In this document: piece by piece, positions 16,452-25,079 of the stretch
How the letters are laid out: each line of letters begins with the position of its first letter
Position numbering within the stretch: position 1 is the first letter of the stretch
Source: Methylomonas koyamae
GTDB lineage: Bacteria > Pseudomonadota > Gammaproteobacteria > Methylococcales > Methylomonadaceae
NCBI RefSeq assembly: GCF_001644025.1
Contig: NZ_LUUK01000053.1
Coordinates: 1-33,298 of the forward strand
Direction of reading: 5' to 3'
DNA length: 33,298 nt
Notes under the pieces: generated by a model
Told to the model about the DNA's origin: nothing
The model's input: only the letters and a program-made list of their open reading frames with translations
Database searches by the model: none
Translations under genes and position numbers: made by a program

Positions 16452-17044
16452 GAGCCACCCCTTACCGCAATACCCAACGCATAACCATCGATCCGGGCGA
16501 GCATTACGTATCCCGCAAGCCGGAAGTGATATCGACGCTGCTGGGCTCTTGCGTCGCGGTCTGCCTGTACGATTCGGTCAACGGCGTGTTCGGGATGAAC
16601 CATTTTCTGCTGGCTTACAAACAACAAGCGGCAAATACGCCTATTATTCAGTCCGATTACGGCCGCTACGGCATTTATTCGATGGAATTGTTGATCAACG
16701 ACATGATGAAAAAAGGCGCCGACCGCTCGCAACTGAAAGCCAAATGTTTCGGCGGCGGCAACGTTCTGAAACTTCGCGAAGACAGTTGGAATCGGCCGAC
16801 GGTCGGCGACGTCAACGTTCAATTCGTTCGCGAATTTTTAAAAAACGAAAACATACCGATCGTCAGCGCCTGCCTGGGCGGCGACTACGGTCGCAACGTG
16901 CATTTCATGGGCAGCGATTTTTCCGTGTATATCAAAAAAATCGGCCACGGCCTGGAGCTGGCGGTGGTTCAGGACGAACGTCGGTTCTGGAAAAAAACCT
17001 TGGACGAAACCAAACGCACTACCGGCGACATCGATTTCTGGTAG
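16448..17044 (+). CDS. cheD: chemoreceptor glutamine deamidase CheD
   Basis: A 198-residue deamidase that converts receptor glutamines to glutamates and in some bacteria is modulated by CheC. The catalytic Cys is in [14 protein letters not shown] (about residue 35), the His in GMNHFLLAY (about 52), and the third conserved region is [11 protein letters not shown] followed by the [17 protein letters not shown] segment. Length is at the upper end of the usual 160-200. It overlaps cheR by four bases and precedes cheB by 23 bases, the common order cheR-cheD-cheB of proteobacterial loci. No cheC or cheX is seen in the window. Confidence 0.95.
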   Translation: MRATPYRNTQRITIDPGEHYVSRKPEVISTLLGSCVAVCLYDSVNGVFGMNHFLLAYKQQAANTPIIQSDYGRYGIYSMELLINDMMKKGADRSQLKAKCFGGGNVLKLREDSWNRPTVGDVNVQFVREFLKNENIPIVSACLGGDYGRNVHFMGSDFSVYIKKIGHGLELAVVQDERRFWKKTLDETKRTTGDIDFW

Positions 17045-17067
17045 CCACCCTCGGCAGGACGATTACT

Positions 17068-18165
17068 ATGACGGACATCAAAATCTTCATCGTGGACGAC
17101 TCGGCGGTCGTCAGACAGGTATTAACCGCGCTACTGGCCGACATTCCCGGTTTCAAGGTCATCGGTTCGGCGCCGGACCCGATCTTCGCGCAAGCCAAGA
17201 TGGAAAAAGATTGGCCCGACGTGATCGTGTTGGATATCGAAATGCCGCGGATGGACGGCATCACCTTTCTGCGCAAACTGATGAGCGAACGGCCGACGCC
17301 GGTGGTGATTTGCTCGACGTTGACCGCGCGCGGCGCCGAAGTGACCATGCAGGCCATGAGTGCCGGCGCGGTCGATATCATTACCAAGCCTACCGTCAAC
17401 TTGAAAGGCTTTTTGCAGGAAGCCCAAAGCCAGGTTGCCGACGCAATTCGCGGCGCCGCCCGTGCCCGCGTCAAAAAGACCGCACCGGCCGGCCCGAAAG
17501 CCACGTTGACCGTCAACCCGAAATTGAACGCCGACTCGGTGATCGCGCCCTCGACCGCGACGACGATAGGCGAAACCACCGACCGGGTCGTGGCGATCGG
17601 CACTTCGACCGGCGGCACTCAGGCCCTGGAATACGTATTGACCCGACTGCCGCGCACCACGCCGGGCATCGTCGTCGTGCAACACATGCCCGAAGCCTTT
17701 ACCGCCGCGTTCGCCAAGCGCCTGGATAGTTTGTGTCAAATCAACGTCAAGGAAGCCGAGCAGGACGACCGGGTTATTCCCGGCCTGGCGCTGATCGCGC
17801 CGGGCGGCAAGCATATGTTGCTGAGGCGTAGCGGCGCCCAATATCGGGTGGAAATCAAGGACGGCCCGTTGGTCAGTCGGCATCGGCCGTCGGTCGACGT
17901 GCTGTTCCGCTCGGCGGCCCAGGCGGCCGGCCGAAACGCATTGGGCATCATCATGACCGGCATGGGCGACGACGGCGCCCACGGGATGAAGGAATTGCAC
18001 GACACCGGCGCCTTGACCGTCGCACAGGACGAGGCCAGTTGCGTGGTCTACGGCATGCCCAAGGAAGCCGTGAAACTGGGGGCAACCGACGGCGAACTGC
18101 CGCTATCGGCGATACCGGAGTTAATCATCCATTCGCCGACTCGCGCCAAGTTCCTGAAAGGCTGA
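17068..18165 (+). CDS. cheB: chemotaxis response regulator / protein-glutamate methylesterase CheB
   Basis: A 365-residue two-domain protein. The receiver has the acidic pair in [10 protein letters not shown] (residues 10-11), phospho-Asp56 in [13 protein letters not shown], and the conserved Lys in IITKPTV. After a linker of about 55 residues rich in Ala, Pro, Lys and Thr, the methylesterase domain shows the catalytic Ser in [11 protein letters not shown], His in VVQHMPEAF and Asp in [10 protein letters not shown]. The ATG at 17068 follows CAGGAC at proper spacing. This is the only receiver domain in the locus. The gene ends the plus arm and is convergent with the sugar permease gene, 12 bases away, with no terminator visible. 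Confidence 0.96.
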   Translation: MTDIKIFIVDDSAVVRQVLTALLADIPGFKVIGSAPDPIFAQAKMEKDWPDVIVLDIEMPRMDGITFLRKLMSERPTPVVICSTLTARGAEVTMQAMSAGAVDIITKPTVNLKGFLQEAQSQVADAIRGAARARVKKTAPAGPKATLTVNPKLNADSVIAPSTATTIGETTDRVVAIGTSTGGTQALEYVLTRLPRTTPGIVVVQHMPEAFTAAFAKRLDSLCQINVKEAEQDDRVIPGLALIAPGGKHMLLRRSGAQYRVEIKDGPLVSRHRPSVDVLFRSAAQAAGRNALGIIMTGMGDDGAHGMKELHDTGALTVAQDEASCVVYGMPKEAVKLGATDGELPLSAIPELIIHSPTRAKFLKG

Positions 18166-18177
18166 AGCGCTAAGGCA

Positions 18178-19446
18178 TTAAGCAACTTGCAGCGCGCGGC
18201 ACCGCCAGCCGTAATAACCGATGTACAGATAGCACAGCAGCGGGACGATAAACGCATGTTGTATCCCCCAGCGATCCGCCAACGCGCCTTGCAACACCGG
18301 TAAAATCGCGCCGCCGACAATCGCGGCGCAGAGTATCCCGGAGCCTTGCCCGGTATGTTTGCCCAAGCCGGTCAACGCCAGCGAAAATATGGTCGGAAAC
18401 ATGATGGAGTTAAACAAGCCGACCGCTAAGATCGTCCACATCGCCCAGCCGCCGCCGATCAACATCGTCGCGGCCACCAAACCCGCCGCGCTCAAGGCGT
18501 TGAACGCCAGCACGCCGCCGGGCGCCAATGAACGCATCGCCGCCGCGCCGACGAAGCGGCCGACCATCGCCCCGCCCCAATAAAACGACACATAGCGACC
18601 GGCTTCGGCGTCGGTGAAGCCGCCGATGTCCGGCTGGCTCAGAAAACTCACCAAGAAGCTGCCGATAGACACTTCGCCGCCGACGTAAACAAAAATCGCC
18701 AGCGCGCCCAGCACCAGATGTGGGTAACACCAGGCGCTGGCCCGGCTGTCGCCGCCTACGCCATCGGCTGACGACGCTTCGGCTTCGACGGCCGGCAGTT
18801 TCAGCAGCGCAAACACGACCGCCAGTAAAAACAGCACCGTCGCCAACAGCAAATACGGATACTGTACCGCCGCCGCTTCGACGGCCTGATAGGCCGCCAA
18901 GTCCTCCGCGCTCAAACCTTGAATCTGCTCTGCGCTTTTCACCGCCGTCGCCAATATCAACCAGGACCCGAAAAACGGCGCCAGCGTGGTGCCCAGCGAA
19001 TTGAAGGCCTGAGTCAAGGTCAAGCGACTCGATGCGGTTTCCGGTGGCCCAAGCACCGTGACGTAAGGGTTGGCGGCGACCTGCAACAAGGTAATTCCTG
19101 AAGCCAACACGAAAAACGCGGTCAAAAACAGCGGGTACAGGCGCAGCCAGGCCGCCGGATAAAACAACAGACAACCGCAGCCCGCCACCGCCAAGCCGAT
19201 AACGATGCCCCGTTGGTAACCGAGCTTTTCGACCAACAGGCCGCTCGGCACCGACATCACGAAATAGGCCGCGAAGAAGCAAAACTGAATCAGCATCGCC
19301 TGGAAGTAGTTCAACGTGAACACTGCCTTCAAATGCGGAATCAGAATATCGTTCAGACAAGTGATGAAACCCCAGATGAAAAACAGCGAGGTCAGAATGC
19401 TCAGAGATCCCAGATGCAGGTTGGCGGCTTTCCGCGCGTCGGTCAT
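18178..19446 (-). CDS. FucP/GluP-type sugar MFS transporter
   Basis: A 422-residue inner-membrane permease with about 12 hydrophobic segments. Family marks of the fucose/glucose-galactose:H+ symporter group are [19 protein letters not shown] near residues 22-40, [46 protein letters not shown], and the second-half [18 protein letters not shown] with [14 protein letters not shown]. This group imports hexoses such as glucose, galactose or fucose. It starts 12 bases after the GH3 beta-glucosidase on the same strand with a GGAG site in the gap, so the two are an operon. A glucose-releasing partner makes glucose or another aldohexose the best guess for substrate. Confidence 0.92.
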   Translation of the reverse strand: MTDARKAANLHLGSLSILTSLFFIWGFITCLNDILIPHLKAVFTLNYFQAMLIQFCFFAAYFVMSVPSGLLVEKLGYQRGIVIGLAVAGCGCLLFYPAAWLRLYPLFLTAFFVLASGITLLQVAANPYVTVLGPPETASSRLTLTQAFNSLGTTLAPFFGSWLILATAVKSAEQIQGLSAEDLAAYQAVEAAAVQYPYLLLATVLFLLAVVFALLKLPAVEAEASSADGVGGDSRASAWCYPHLVLGALAIFVYVGGEVSIGSFLVSFLSQPDIGGFTDAEAGRYVSFYWGGAMVGRFVGAAAMRSLAPGGVLAFNALSAAGLVAATMLIGGGWAMWTILAVGLFNSIMFPTIFSLALTGLGKHTGQGSGILCAAIVGGAILPVLQGALADRWGIQHAFIVPLLCYLYIGYYGWRCRALQVA

Positions 19447-19458
19447 GGCATTCTCCGC

Positions 19459-21753
19459 TTAATTCGGCAAGACACTGAATGGCACGGATTCGTCGCCGAC
19501 CATCACCTTGAAATCGCCCGGTTCGACCACGCGCCGCATATTCAATCCGATGAAGGACATGGCCTGAGCGGTCAACGTAAAATGCAAGGTCTTTTGCTCG
19601 CCGGGCTGCAATTCGACTTTCTCGAAGGCTTTTAGCTGCTTGACCGGGCGCGATACCGAAGCCGCTATGTCGTTCAAGTAAACCAGCACGGTTTCCTTGC
19701 CGGTCCGCGTGCCGGTATTTTTAACCTTGACGCTAACTTCCACGCTGTCGCCGGCTTTGATTTGCGCCGGTTTCACCGACAACCCGCTGGTTTCGAAACG
19801 GGTGTAACTCAAGCCGTGGCCGAACGGATACAAGGGCCGATATTGATTGGTCTCGTAAGCTTCGATGGGTTTATGGTCGTAGGGCGTGATGTCGTTGACC
19901 GCGCGCGGGTAGGAAATCGGCAGTTTGCCGCTCGGGTTGACATCGCCGAACAAAATGTCGGCCAGCGCCGCGCCGCCTTCCATACCGGGCAAAAAGCCCA
20001 ATACCACCGCCCTCGCCTTGTCGGCGATTTCGGTGATGATGCGCGGCCGGCCGCCGAAAGTCACCAGCACCACCGGCTTGCCGATTTCGAAGATCGCCCT
20101 AGCCAACTGCAATTGCACCGGATCCAGCGCCAGGGTATCGATATTGCCCTCGGTTTCGGTATACGGTTTTTCGCCCAGCGCCAACACCACCACGTCGTGT
20201 TTGCGGGCCTCATTGACCGCTTGCTCGATGTTGATTTCATCGCTGAAACGCTGACCGCCGACAAAGGTGACTCGGCCGCTGGTTTTACGCTGAATTGCCT
20301 GCAACAACGTCGGATACTGTTTCGGATACAGTTCCTCGGATGCGCCTTGCCAGGTAATCGTCCAACCGCCGTTCATCACACTGAGCAAATTCGCGGTCGG
20401 ACCGGTCACCAAAATACTGGCTGTTTTGGACAGCGGCAGCATGCGGTTGTCGTTTTTCGCCAAGACGATGGCTTCCCGCGCCGCTTGTCGATTGACCTCA
20501 ACCGCCTCGGCGGTCGCGAAATAGCCGGCCACCGGCAACGCCGGCTCGGTACGCTCGAACAGACCGGTTTGGAATTTGACGCGCAGAATGCGCGCCACCG
20601 CCTCGTCGATACGGCTGAGCGGCACTTCGCCGCTTTTGGCTAAATCCAGCAATAAATCGTAAAAGCTGAAATTGAACGGCACCATGCTCATATCCACGCC
20701 GGCCATCACCGCCATCTTCACCGCCTCGCGCGGGCTGGCCGCCAGTTTGTCGCGGGTGTGCAGACGGATGATGTCTTCCCAGTCCGACACCGTGAAGCCT
20801 TTGAAACCCAGTTCGCCGCGCAGGATCTCGGTCAGATAATGATAATTGGCGTGGCCGGGTATGCCATCGACTTCGGCCGAGTTAATCATCACGCTCGGCG
20901 CGCCGGCCAATACGCCGGCTTCGAATCCGGGTAAAAACCATTCGCGCAAGGCCCGTTCGCCGATCCAGGCCGGCGTGCGATCCTTGCCGTTCAACGGATA
21001 GCTGTAGCCGACGTAATGCTTTAGACAGGTCGGCGCCTTGTCGGCGGCGGCCATATCCTCGCCCTGGTGGCCTTGAATAAACGCGCCGCCCAGGATTTGC
21101 GCCAGATGCACGTCCTCGCCGTAGGTTTCCCACAAGCGCGGCCACAGCGGCTGTCGGCCAATGTCCATCACCGGCGAGAAATTCCAGTCCAAACCGGAAG
21201 CTTTGACCTCGCGGGCAACGATTTCGCCTTCCTTGAACGACAATTCGGGATTGAAAGTCGCCGCCATGCTGATCGCCTGCGGAAACAAGACCGAGTTTTG
21301 GGTATAGGTGGCGCCGTGGATCGCGTCGATGCCGTAAATCACCGGAATTTTCAAGCGCGATCGCGCGGCGGTGTCCCGAATGCTTTGGGTGATGTTCCGC
21401 CATTTTTCGATAGGCTGGGCACGGTTGTTCGGCGTGGTCGGCGTATTCAGAATCGAACCGACGTGATGATTAAAGATGGCGTCGTCCAATTTGGCTTGAT
21501 CGACCGGATTCTCGGCATCCTGACCATTGGCGACCGACACCACGCTGAAGTCGATCTGGGTCATTTGGCCGACTTTTTCTTCCAACGTCATTTGCGCCAA
21601 TAGCGCTTGCACTCGCTCTTCCACGGGACTTGGGTTGGGTTCAGCGCTCAAGACGGACTCCGACAAAACGAATAAGGAAAGGGACACTAAAACGGCTTTG
21701 ATATTCAAGGTTTTGGTAAAGGTAACGGGATAAACCGGCCGGCCGGCGAACAT
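19459..21753 (-). CDS. bglX: periplasmic beta-glucosidase, glycoside hydrolase family 3
   Basis: A 764-residue exported enzyme of the BglX type that hydrolyses beta-glucosides from the non-reducing end. A hydrophobic N-terminal segment (about residues 18-37, ending VLSAEPN) acts as signal peptide. The true start may be the TTG at residue 16 (then MNIKAVLVSLSLFVLSESVL), since residues before it look unlike a signal. GH3 landmarks: TLEEKVGQMTQ, GIDAIHGAT, ATFNPELSFKEG, MDIGRQPLWPRLWETYGED, KH at 245-246, and the nucleophile Asp324 in FTVSDWEDI. The C-terminal fibronectin-III-like domain (VKVKNTGTRTGKETVLVYL) is present. Length fits BglX (765). It is upstream of, and co-directional with, the sugar permease. 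Confidence 0.94.
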   Translation of the reverse strand: MFAGRPVYPVTFTKTLNIKAVLVSLSLFVLSESVLSAEPNPSPVEERVQALLAQMTLEEKVGQMTQIDFSVVSVANGQDAENPVDQAKLDDAIFNHHVGSILNTPTTPNNRAQPIEKWRNITQSIRDTAARSRLKIPVIYGIDAIHGATYTQNSVLFPQAISMAATFNPELSFKEGEIVAREVKASGLDWNFSPVMDIGRQPLWPRLWETYGEDVHLAQILGGAFIQGHQGEDMAAADKAPTCLKHYVGYSYPLNGKDRTPAWIGERALREWFLPGFEAGVLAGAPSVMINSAEVDGIPGHANYHYLTEILRGELGFKGFTVSDWEDIIRLHTRDKLAASPREAVKMAVMAGVDMSMVPFNFSFYDLLLDLAKSGEVPLSRIDEAVARILRVKFQTGLFERTEPALPVAGYFATAEAVEVNRQAAREAIVLAKNDNRMLPLSKTASILVTGPTANLLSVMNGGWTITWQGASEELYPKQYPTLLQAIQRKTSGRVTFVGGQRFSDEINIEQAVNEARKHDVVVLALGEKPYTETEGNIDTLALDPVQLQLARAIFEIGKPVVLVTFGGRPRIITEIADKARAVVLGFLPGMEGGAALADILFGDVNPSGKLPISYPRAVNDITPYDHKPIEAYETNQYRPLYPFGHGLSYTRFETSGLSVKPAQIKAGDSVEVSVKVKNTGTRTGKETVLVYLNDIAASVSRPVKQLKAFEKVELQPGEQKTLHFTLTAQAMSFIGLNMRRVVEPGDFKVMVGDESVPFSVLPN

Positions 21754-21849
21754 ACCGGCCGCGACGCGACCGGAAAAACGGACGACATTAAATCATCTGC
21801 CCGCCTGCGTCTCAAGGCATCGCCGGACTTTTCCGGTCGGTTCGGAAGG

Positions 21850-21855
21850 TATAAT
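21850..21855 (+). promoter_or_regulatory. TATAAT -10 element of the sugar kinase gene
   Basis: A perfect TATAAT at 21850-21855 lies 30 bases before the kinase start. The -35 is weak (GGAC-containing sequence near 21825). It sits in the 132-base divergent region between the glucosidase and kinase genes. Confidence 0.45.
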
Positions 21856-21885
21856 CGCTCATTTAACCACGAACACAATCCGCCG

Positions 21886-22785
21886 ATGACAACGAACGCC
21901 CAACGCTTGGATGTACTTTGCATAGGTCACGCCAGTTACGACCTGGTATTCGCGATTTCGCACCATCCCGGTCCCGACGAAAAGACCGTCGCCGACGACT
22001 TGCTTGGCTGCGGCGGCGGACCGGCCGCCAACGCGGCGGTGGCGGTCGCCCGATTGGGCGCTAGCGCCGGCTTCTGCGGCTATTTGGGCAACGATGTCTA
22101 CGGCGACAGCCACTTGCGGGAATTGCTGGCGGCCGGGGTCGGTACGCAATGGGTGGTGCGCGGCGATTCGCCGACGCCGCTATCGGCGGTACTGGTCAAG
22201 CCCAACGGCCAACGGGCCCTCATCAATTACAAAGGCGGGACCGAAGCCTTGCCGGCCGAGCGATTAAGCTTCACCGGCCGGGAAGCCAAAGTCCTGCTTT
22301 GCGACGGTCACGAACCGGGACTCTCGCTGACCGCGCTGGCGGCGGCGGACGACAAGACCGGCAGCGTGCTGGACGGCGGCTCGCTGCACGCCGGCACCTT
22401 GGCCTTGCTGGACAAAGTCGATTACGCGATTTGCTCGGAAAAAATGGCCGTGCAATATGCCGGCGACGAACAGGCGGCGCTGGTCAAATTCGCCGAACTG
22501 GCGCCTGTTGCCGTCATCACGCTCGGCGCGCGCGGTTTGATCTGGCGGCGCGGCACGGAAACCGGCGCGTTGGAAGCGCCGCCGGTGCTGGCGGTGGACA
22601 GCACCGGCGCCGGCGATGCGTTTCACGGCGCCTTCGCCGCCGGTCTGGCCGCCGGCCTGGAATGGCAAACCCTGTTGCGCTACGCCAGCGCGGCAGGCGC
22701 CTTGTGCTGCACACGCTTGGGCGCCAGACCCGGCCTGCCGACGCTCGAACAACAGCTCGCGCTGCTCGCGCAATGGCGTCAGTAA
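21886..22785 (+). CDS. PfkB/ribokinase-family sugar kinase, YihV-like
   Basis: A 299-residue kinase. The PfkB N-terminal signature appears as GCGGGPAANAAVAVARLG, and the C-terminal signature as DSTGAGDAFHGAFAAGLA, with the catalytic base Asp in GAGD. Between them are INYKGGTEALP and VLDGGSLHAGTLALLDKVDY. The combination GGGPAANAAVAVARLGA, DxTGAGDxFHGA and CTRLGARPGLPT closely recalls E. coli YihV (6-deoxy-6-sulfofructose kinase), more than ribokinase or fructokinase. None of the other yih sulfoglycolysis genes is here, so the substrate may be another ketohexose or hexose. The gene is divergent from the beta-glucosidase-permease operon, which suggests it phosphorylates the sugar those genes deliver. 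Confidence 0.88.
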   Translation: MTTNAQRLDVLCIGHASYDLVFAISHHPGPDEKTVADDLLGCGGGPAANAAVAVARLGASAGFCGYLGNDVYGDSHLRELLAAGVGTQWVVRGDSPTPLSAVLVKPNGQRALINYKGGTEALPAERLSFTGREAKVLLCDGHEPGLSLTALAAADDKTGSVLDGGSLHAGTLALLDKVDYAICSEKMAVQYAGDEQAALVKFAELAPVAVITLGARGLIWRRGTETGALEAPPVLAVDSTGAGDAFHGAFAAGLAAGLEWQTLLRYASAAGALCCTRLGARPGLPTLEQQLALLAQWRQ

Positions 22786-22965
22786 ACCAATACCGCCAAA
22801 ATCGGCTCCCTCTGGACTCTATTGCGTGAATCCAAGGGAGCAAAAGCCGCCGCCGGCCGGGCGATAGCCGCGTATCCACTGGATAACGACGCGGAAGCAG
22901 AAGCAATTTACGCCAGTCATAAGCTTGAGCAACAGGCGGAAACCAAGCAAATCGGTTTTAACTAA
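22786..22965 (+). pseudogene. possible remnant or small ORF after the kinase
   Basis: The reading frame of the kinase stays open after its stop for about 59 codons to a TAA at 22963-22965. The translation looks protein-like in its second half (AAAGRAIAAYPLDNDAEAEA, then IYASHKLEQQAETKQIGFN). There is no ATG; a TTG near 22820 could give about 47 residues, with no ribosome site. I do not recognise it. It may be a decayed gene end, a small independent ORF, or chance. A hairpin (22805-22841) lies within it. Confidence 0.25.
22805..22841. repeat. long imperfect inverted repeat downstream of the kinase
   Basis: GCTCCCT at 22805-22811 pairs with AGGGAGC at 22835-22841, and TGGA (22813-22816) with TCCA (22831-22834), leaving one bulged C and a 14-base loop: an 11-bp stem. 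No T-run follows on the plus strand, so factor-independent termination is not evident. On the minus strand the hairpin is followed by CGATTTTGG, a weak T-tract. Confidence 0.5.
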
Positions 22966-23271
22966 ACATAATACGCCGATAGCCTACGATTCCAGGTTTG
23001 GCGGATTTGGCAGAAGTTATCAGGCAAATCGAGATTTGCCACTCCGGGCGTAGCAGTGCAAAACGATAAGCGCCTTACAAAAAGTTAGCATGTGTTTTCG
23101 GTGTCGCGTCCCTGGGTGGATGCTGGACTGACTGAGAGCCATCTATACATTCAGACTTGTTGTTATTCGCTTATTTGCCGCTCACGGATTATCAGTCGGG
23201 CCTGTGTTTGACCCGCAATCGCGACTCGGCGGCCAACTTGGGTCCATCCGAATCGTCTCTTGCCTCTCGCG
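22966..23271. other. gene-poor stretch before the LysR gene
   Basis: About 300 bases with no ORF of coding character. It holds a perfect inverted repeat GGCAAAT-CGAG-ATTTGCC at 23024-23041, which could fold as a 7-bp hairpin. The region is AT-richer than its neighbours. I see no tRNA, integrase or attachment-site signature. Confidence 0.5.
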
Positions 23272-24156
23272 TCACTTGCCGAAATAGTCCAGCAGAAATT
23301 CGACGAAGGCGGTGAGTTTGGCCGGATAAAATCGGCGTTGCAAATAGGTGGCGTAGACCGCCAGCGCTGGGCGCTGGTAATCCTTGAGAATTTCGACCAA
23401 CTCGCCATTTTGCAAATGCGGCGCGGCCGACAGGCGCGGCGCCCGCACGATGCCCATGCCCAACGCGGCGGCTTGGCATAGCGCCCGGCCGTTGTTGGAG
23501 GCCAGCAACCAATCCACTTTAATCCGCTGCAATTCGCCGGCGACGTTAAACAACCAATAATCGCCGTGCGGTGTATCGACGTAATGCAGGCAGCGGTGGT
23601 CGCTCAAATCCTCTATATGTTGCGGCGTGCCTTGCTCGCTCAAATAGGCGGGAGACGCATAGGTGCATAGTTCGGTTTCTGCGATCTTGCGCGCCACTAC
23701 GCCGGGGTCCAGGGTATCGGTGACCAACAGCGAAATGTCGAAGTTGCCGATGCGCAAATTAGGCGGTTTGTTGTCCAAGGTCATCAATATCTTGATTTCC
23801 GGATAGGTTAGCAAAAAGCGTTCGATGACCGGTACCATGTACATGCCGCCGAAATCGATCGGCGCACTGACCTTGATGTGGCCCTTGATGCGCTCGCCCA
23901 TCTGACCGGTAGCGGCTTCCAAATCGGCCAAGTCCTCCAGCAACTGCCGACTGCGATGGTAGTAAGCCTCTCCGGCGCTGGTCAAACTCAAGCTACGCGT
24001 GGTGCGGTTCAACAGAACCACGCCTAACGACGCTTCGAGCTGGGCCATATATTTGCTGATCATCATCGTCGAGCACTTCAATTCTCGAGCAACCGCCGAG
24101 AAGGTGCCGAGCTCGACGATCCGGCAAAACACCCGCATGTTGTTAAACTTATCCAT
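23272..24156 (-). CDS. LysR-family transcriptional regulator
   Basis: A 294-residue regulator. The N-terminal winged helix-turn-helix is clear: MRVFCRIVELGTFSAVAREL, then STMMISKYMAQLEASLGVVLLNR, TTRSLSLTSAGEAYYHRSRQLL. The rest is the two-lobed co-inducer domain (IKVSAPIDFGG through FDISLLVTDTLDPG to LGMGIVRAPRL). The CrgA/DmlR-like subgroup, which has the IKVSAP motif and one to three substitutions in SxxAxxL, fits best. The ATG with complement at 24154-24156 follows AGGTGCC. It is divergent from the carbonic anhydrase gene across 160 bases that contain repeated AAACC motifs, so autoregulation and control of that gene are the natural inference. Its ligand is unknown. Confidence 0.94.
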   Translation of the reverse strand: MDKFNNMRVFCRIVELGTFSAVARELKCSTMMISKYMAQLEASLGVVLLNRTTRSLSLTSAGEAYYHRSRQLLEDLADLEAATGQMGERIKGHIKVSAPIDFGGMYMVPVIERFLLTYPEIKILMTLDNKPPNLRIGNFDISLLVTDTLDPGVVARKIAETELCTYASPAYLSEQGTPQHIEDLSDHRCLHYVDTPHGDYWLFNVAGELQRIKVDWLLASNNGRALCQAAALGMGIVRAPRLSAAPHLQNGELVEILKDYQRPALAVYATYLQRRFYPAKLTAFVEFLLDYFGK

Positions 24157-24164
24157 GGCACCTA

Positions 24165-24287
24165 TTTATAAACCTGTGGTTTAAGATTTATAAACCAATT
24201 CGCCTCTTTAAACCAGAGAGCAAGGTCGATAGAATGCGCCCCGGAGATAGTCGTTACATCGTCTGGTTTTGCTGTCTTAAACCAGAC
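24165..24287. promoter_or_regulatory. AAACC operator-like array between lysR and carbonic anhydrase genes
   Basis: Repeated related elements: TTTATAAACC at 24165-24174 and again at 24187-24196 (22 bases apart); the inverted repeat TAAACC-TGT-GGTTTA at 24169-24183; TTTAAACCAGA around 24207-24217; and a perfect 9-bp inverted repeat GTCTGGTTT (24261-24269) / AAACCAGAC (24279-24287). The arrangement suits multiple LysR sites or another regulator. The last repeat could also form an RNA hairpin in the leader just before the ribosome site. Confidence 0.55.
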
Positions 24288-24316
24288 GTCTTTTCCCCCA
24301 CCCCACCGAGGTAATT

Positions 24317-24895
24317 ATGAGCAAAATTCTTAACGAAGTACTCCTAGCCAATCGCGGCTATGTCGCCGAATTCAACAAAGGTGATCTGGCGATGCCGCCC
24401 GCCCGCCAATTCGCTATTCTGACCTGCATGGACGCCCGCCTGGACCCTGCCAAATACGCCGGTCTGTCCGAGGGCGACGCCCACGTCATCCGTAACGCCG
24501 GCGGCCGCGCCAGCGACGACGCAATTCGCTCGCTAGTGATTTCTTATAAATTGTTGGGCACGAAAGAGTGGTTTGTGATTCACCATACCGATTGCGGTAT
24601 GGAAACCTTTACCAACGAAATCATGAGCGATTTGCTGGCCAGCAGCCTGGAAACCGCCAGCGTCGACGCGTCCGGCTGGCACGATCACGGCGCGGGTCCA
24701 GGTTCCACCGACGGCAAATTCATCAATTGGCTGACCATTAAGAATCAAGCGGACAGCGTGTTGGAAGACGTCAAGCGCATCAAGGCCCATCCATTGGTTC
24801 CGGGTAACATTCCGGTGTATGGATACGTTTACGACGTCAAAACCGGCAGCCTGATCGAGGTTCCGGAGGCCACCGCGGCCGGCGCCGCCAGTTAA
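24317..24895 (+). CDS. beta-class carbonic anhydrase
   Basis: A 192-residue zinc enzyme interconverting CO2 and bicarbonate. The zinc and catalytic residues are visible: Cys37 and the Asp39-Arg41 dyad in [10 protein letters not shown], and His90 and Cys93 in IHHTDCGM. The flanking [22 protein letters not shown] is typical of the compact beta-CA clade that includes M. tuberculosis Rv1284. The C-terminus ([22 protein letters not shown]) is the usual end strand. No signal peptide is present, so it is cytoplasmic. The start follows CCGAGGTAATT. In a C1 organism it may supply bicarbonate to carboxylases. The divergent LysR gene is a likely regulator. Confidence 0.94.
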   Translation: MSKILNEVLLANRGYVAEFNKGDLAMPPARQFAILTCMDARLDPAKYAGLSEGDAHVIRNAGGRASDDAIRSLVISYKLLGTKEWFVIHHTDCGMETFTNEIMSDLLASSLETASVDASGWHDHGAGPGSTDGKFINWLTIKNQADSVLEDVKRIKAHPLVPGNIPVYGYVYDVKTGSLIEVPEATAAGAAS

Positions 24896-24918
24896 AGCGC
24901 CCGCCACGCGGAAAAATG

Positions 24919-24947
24919 CCGGCTCGTGCGTCACACCAGCCGGTTTT
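24919..24947 (+). terminator. candidate terminator after carbonic anhydrase gene
   Basis: CCGGCT (24919-24924) pairs with AGCCGG (24938-24943) and is followed by TTTT. The 13-base loop is large and the T-run short, so the case is modest. Confidence 0.4.
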
Positions 24948-24979
24948 CAAGCATTTCTTTACTTCGAAAGCCGTCGATC

Positions 24980-25008
24980 GCGGCTGAAGCCGCTACAAGC
25001 ATTTTTTT
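24980..25008 (+). repeat. GCGGCT-GA-AGCCGC palindromic element with T-run
   Basis: A 6-bp perfect palindrome GCGGCT/AGCCGC (24980-24993) followed by TACAAGCA and seven Ts (25002-25008). The sequence CGCGGCTGAAGCCGCTACAA resembles dispersed REP-like intergenic elements of other gammaproteobacteria. It could also act as a terminator. Confidence 0.4.
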
Positions 25009-25079
25009 CGTTCTCCAGGCCGAAAACCATTTGACGATCATTGGTGCAAGGCGACCGAGCGACTAAAGCCACGGCCATC

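Noticed and set aside
18410-19360. 316-codon frame within the permease gene on the same strand
   Set aside because: Arg/Gly-rich out-of-frame translation of a clear MFS transporter; no hydrophobic segments.
21886-22785. A sulfoglycolysis (yih-type) gene cluster
   Set aside because: The kinase resembles YihV, but no YihS, YihT, YihU or YihO-like genes are present; the neighbours are a glucosidase and a general hexose-type permease.
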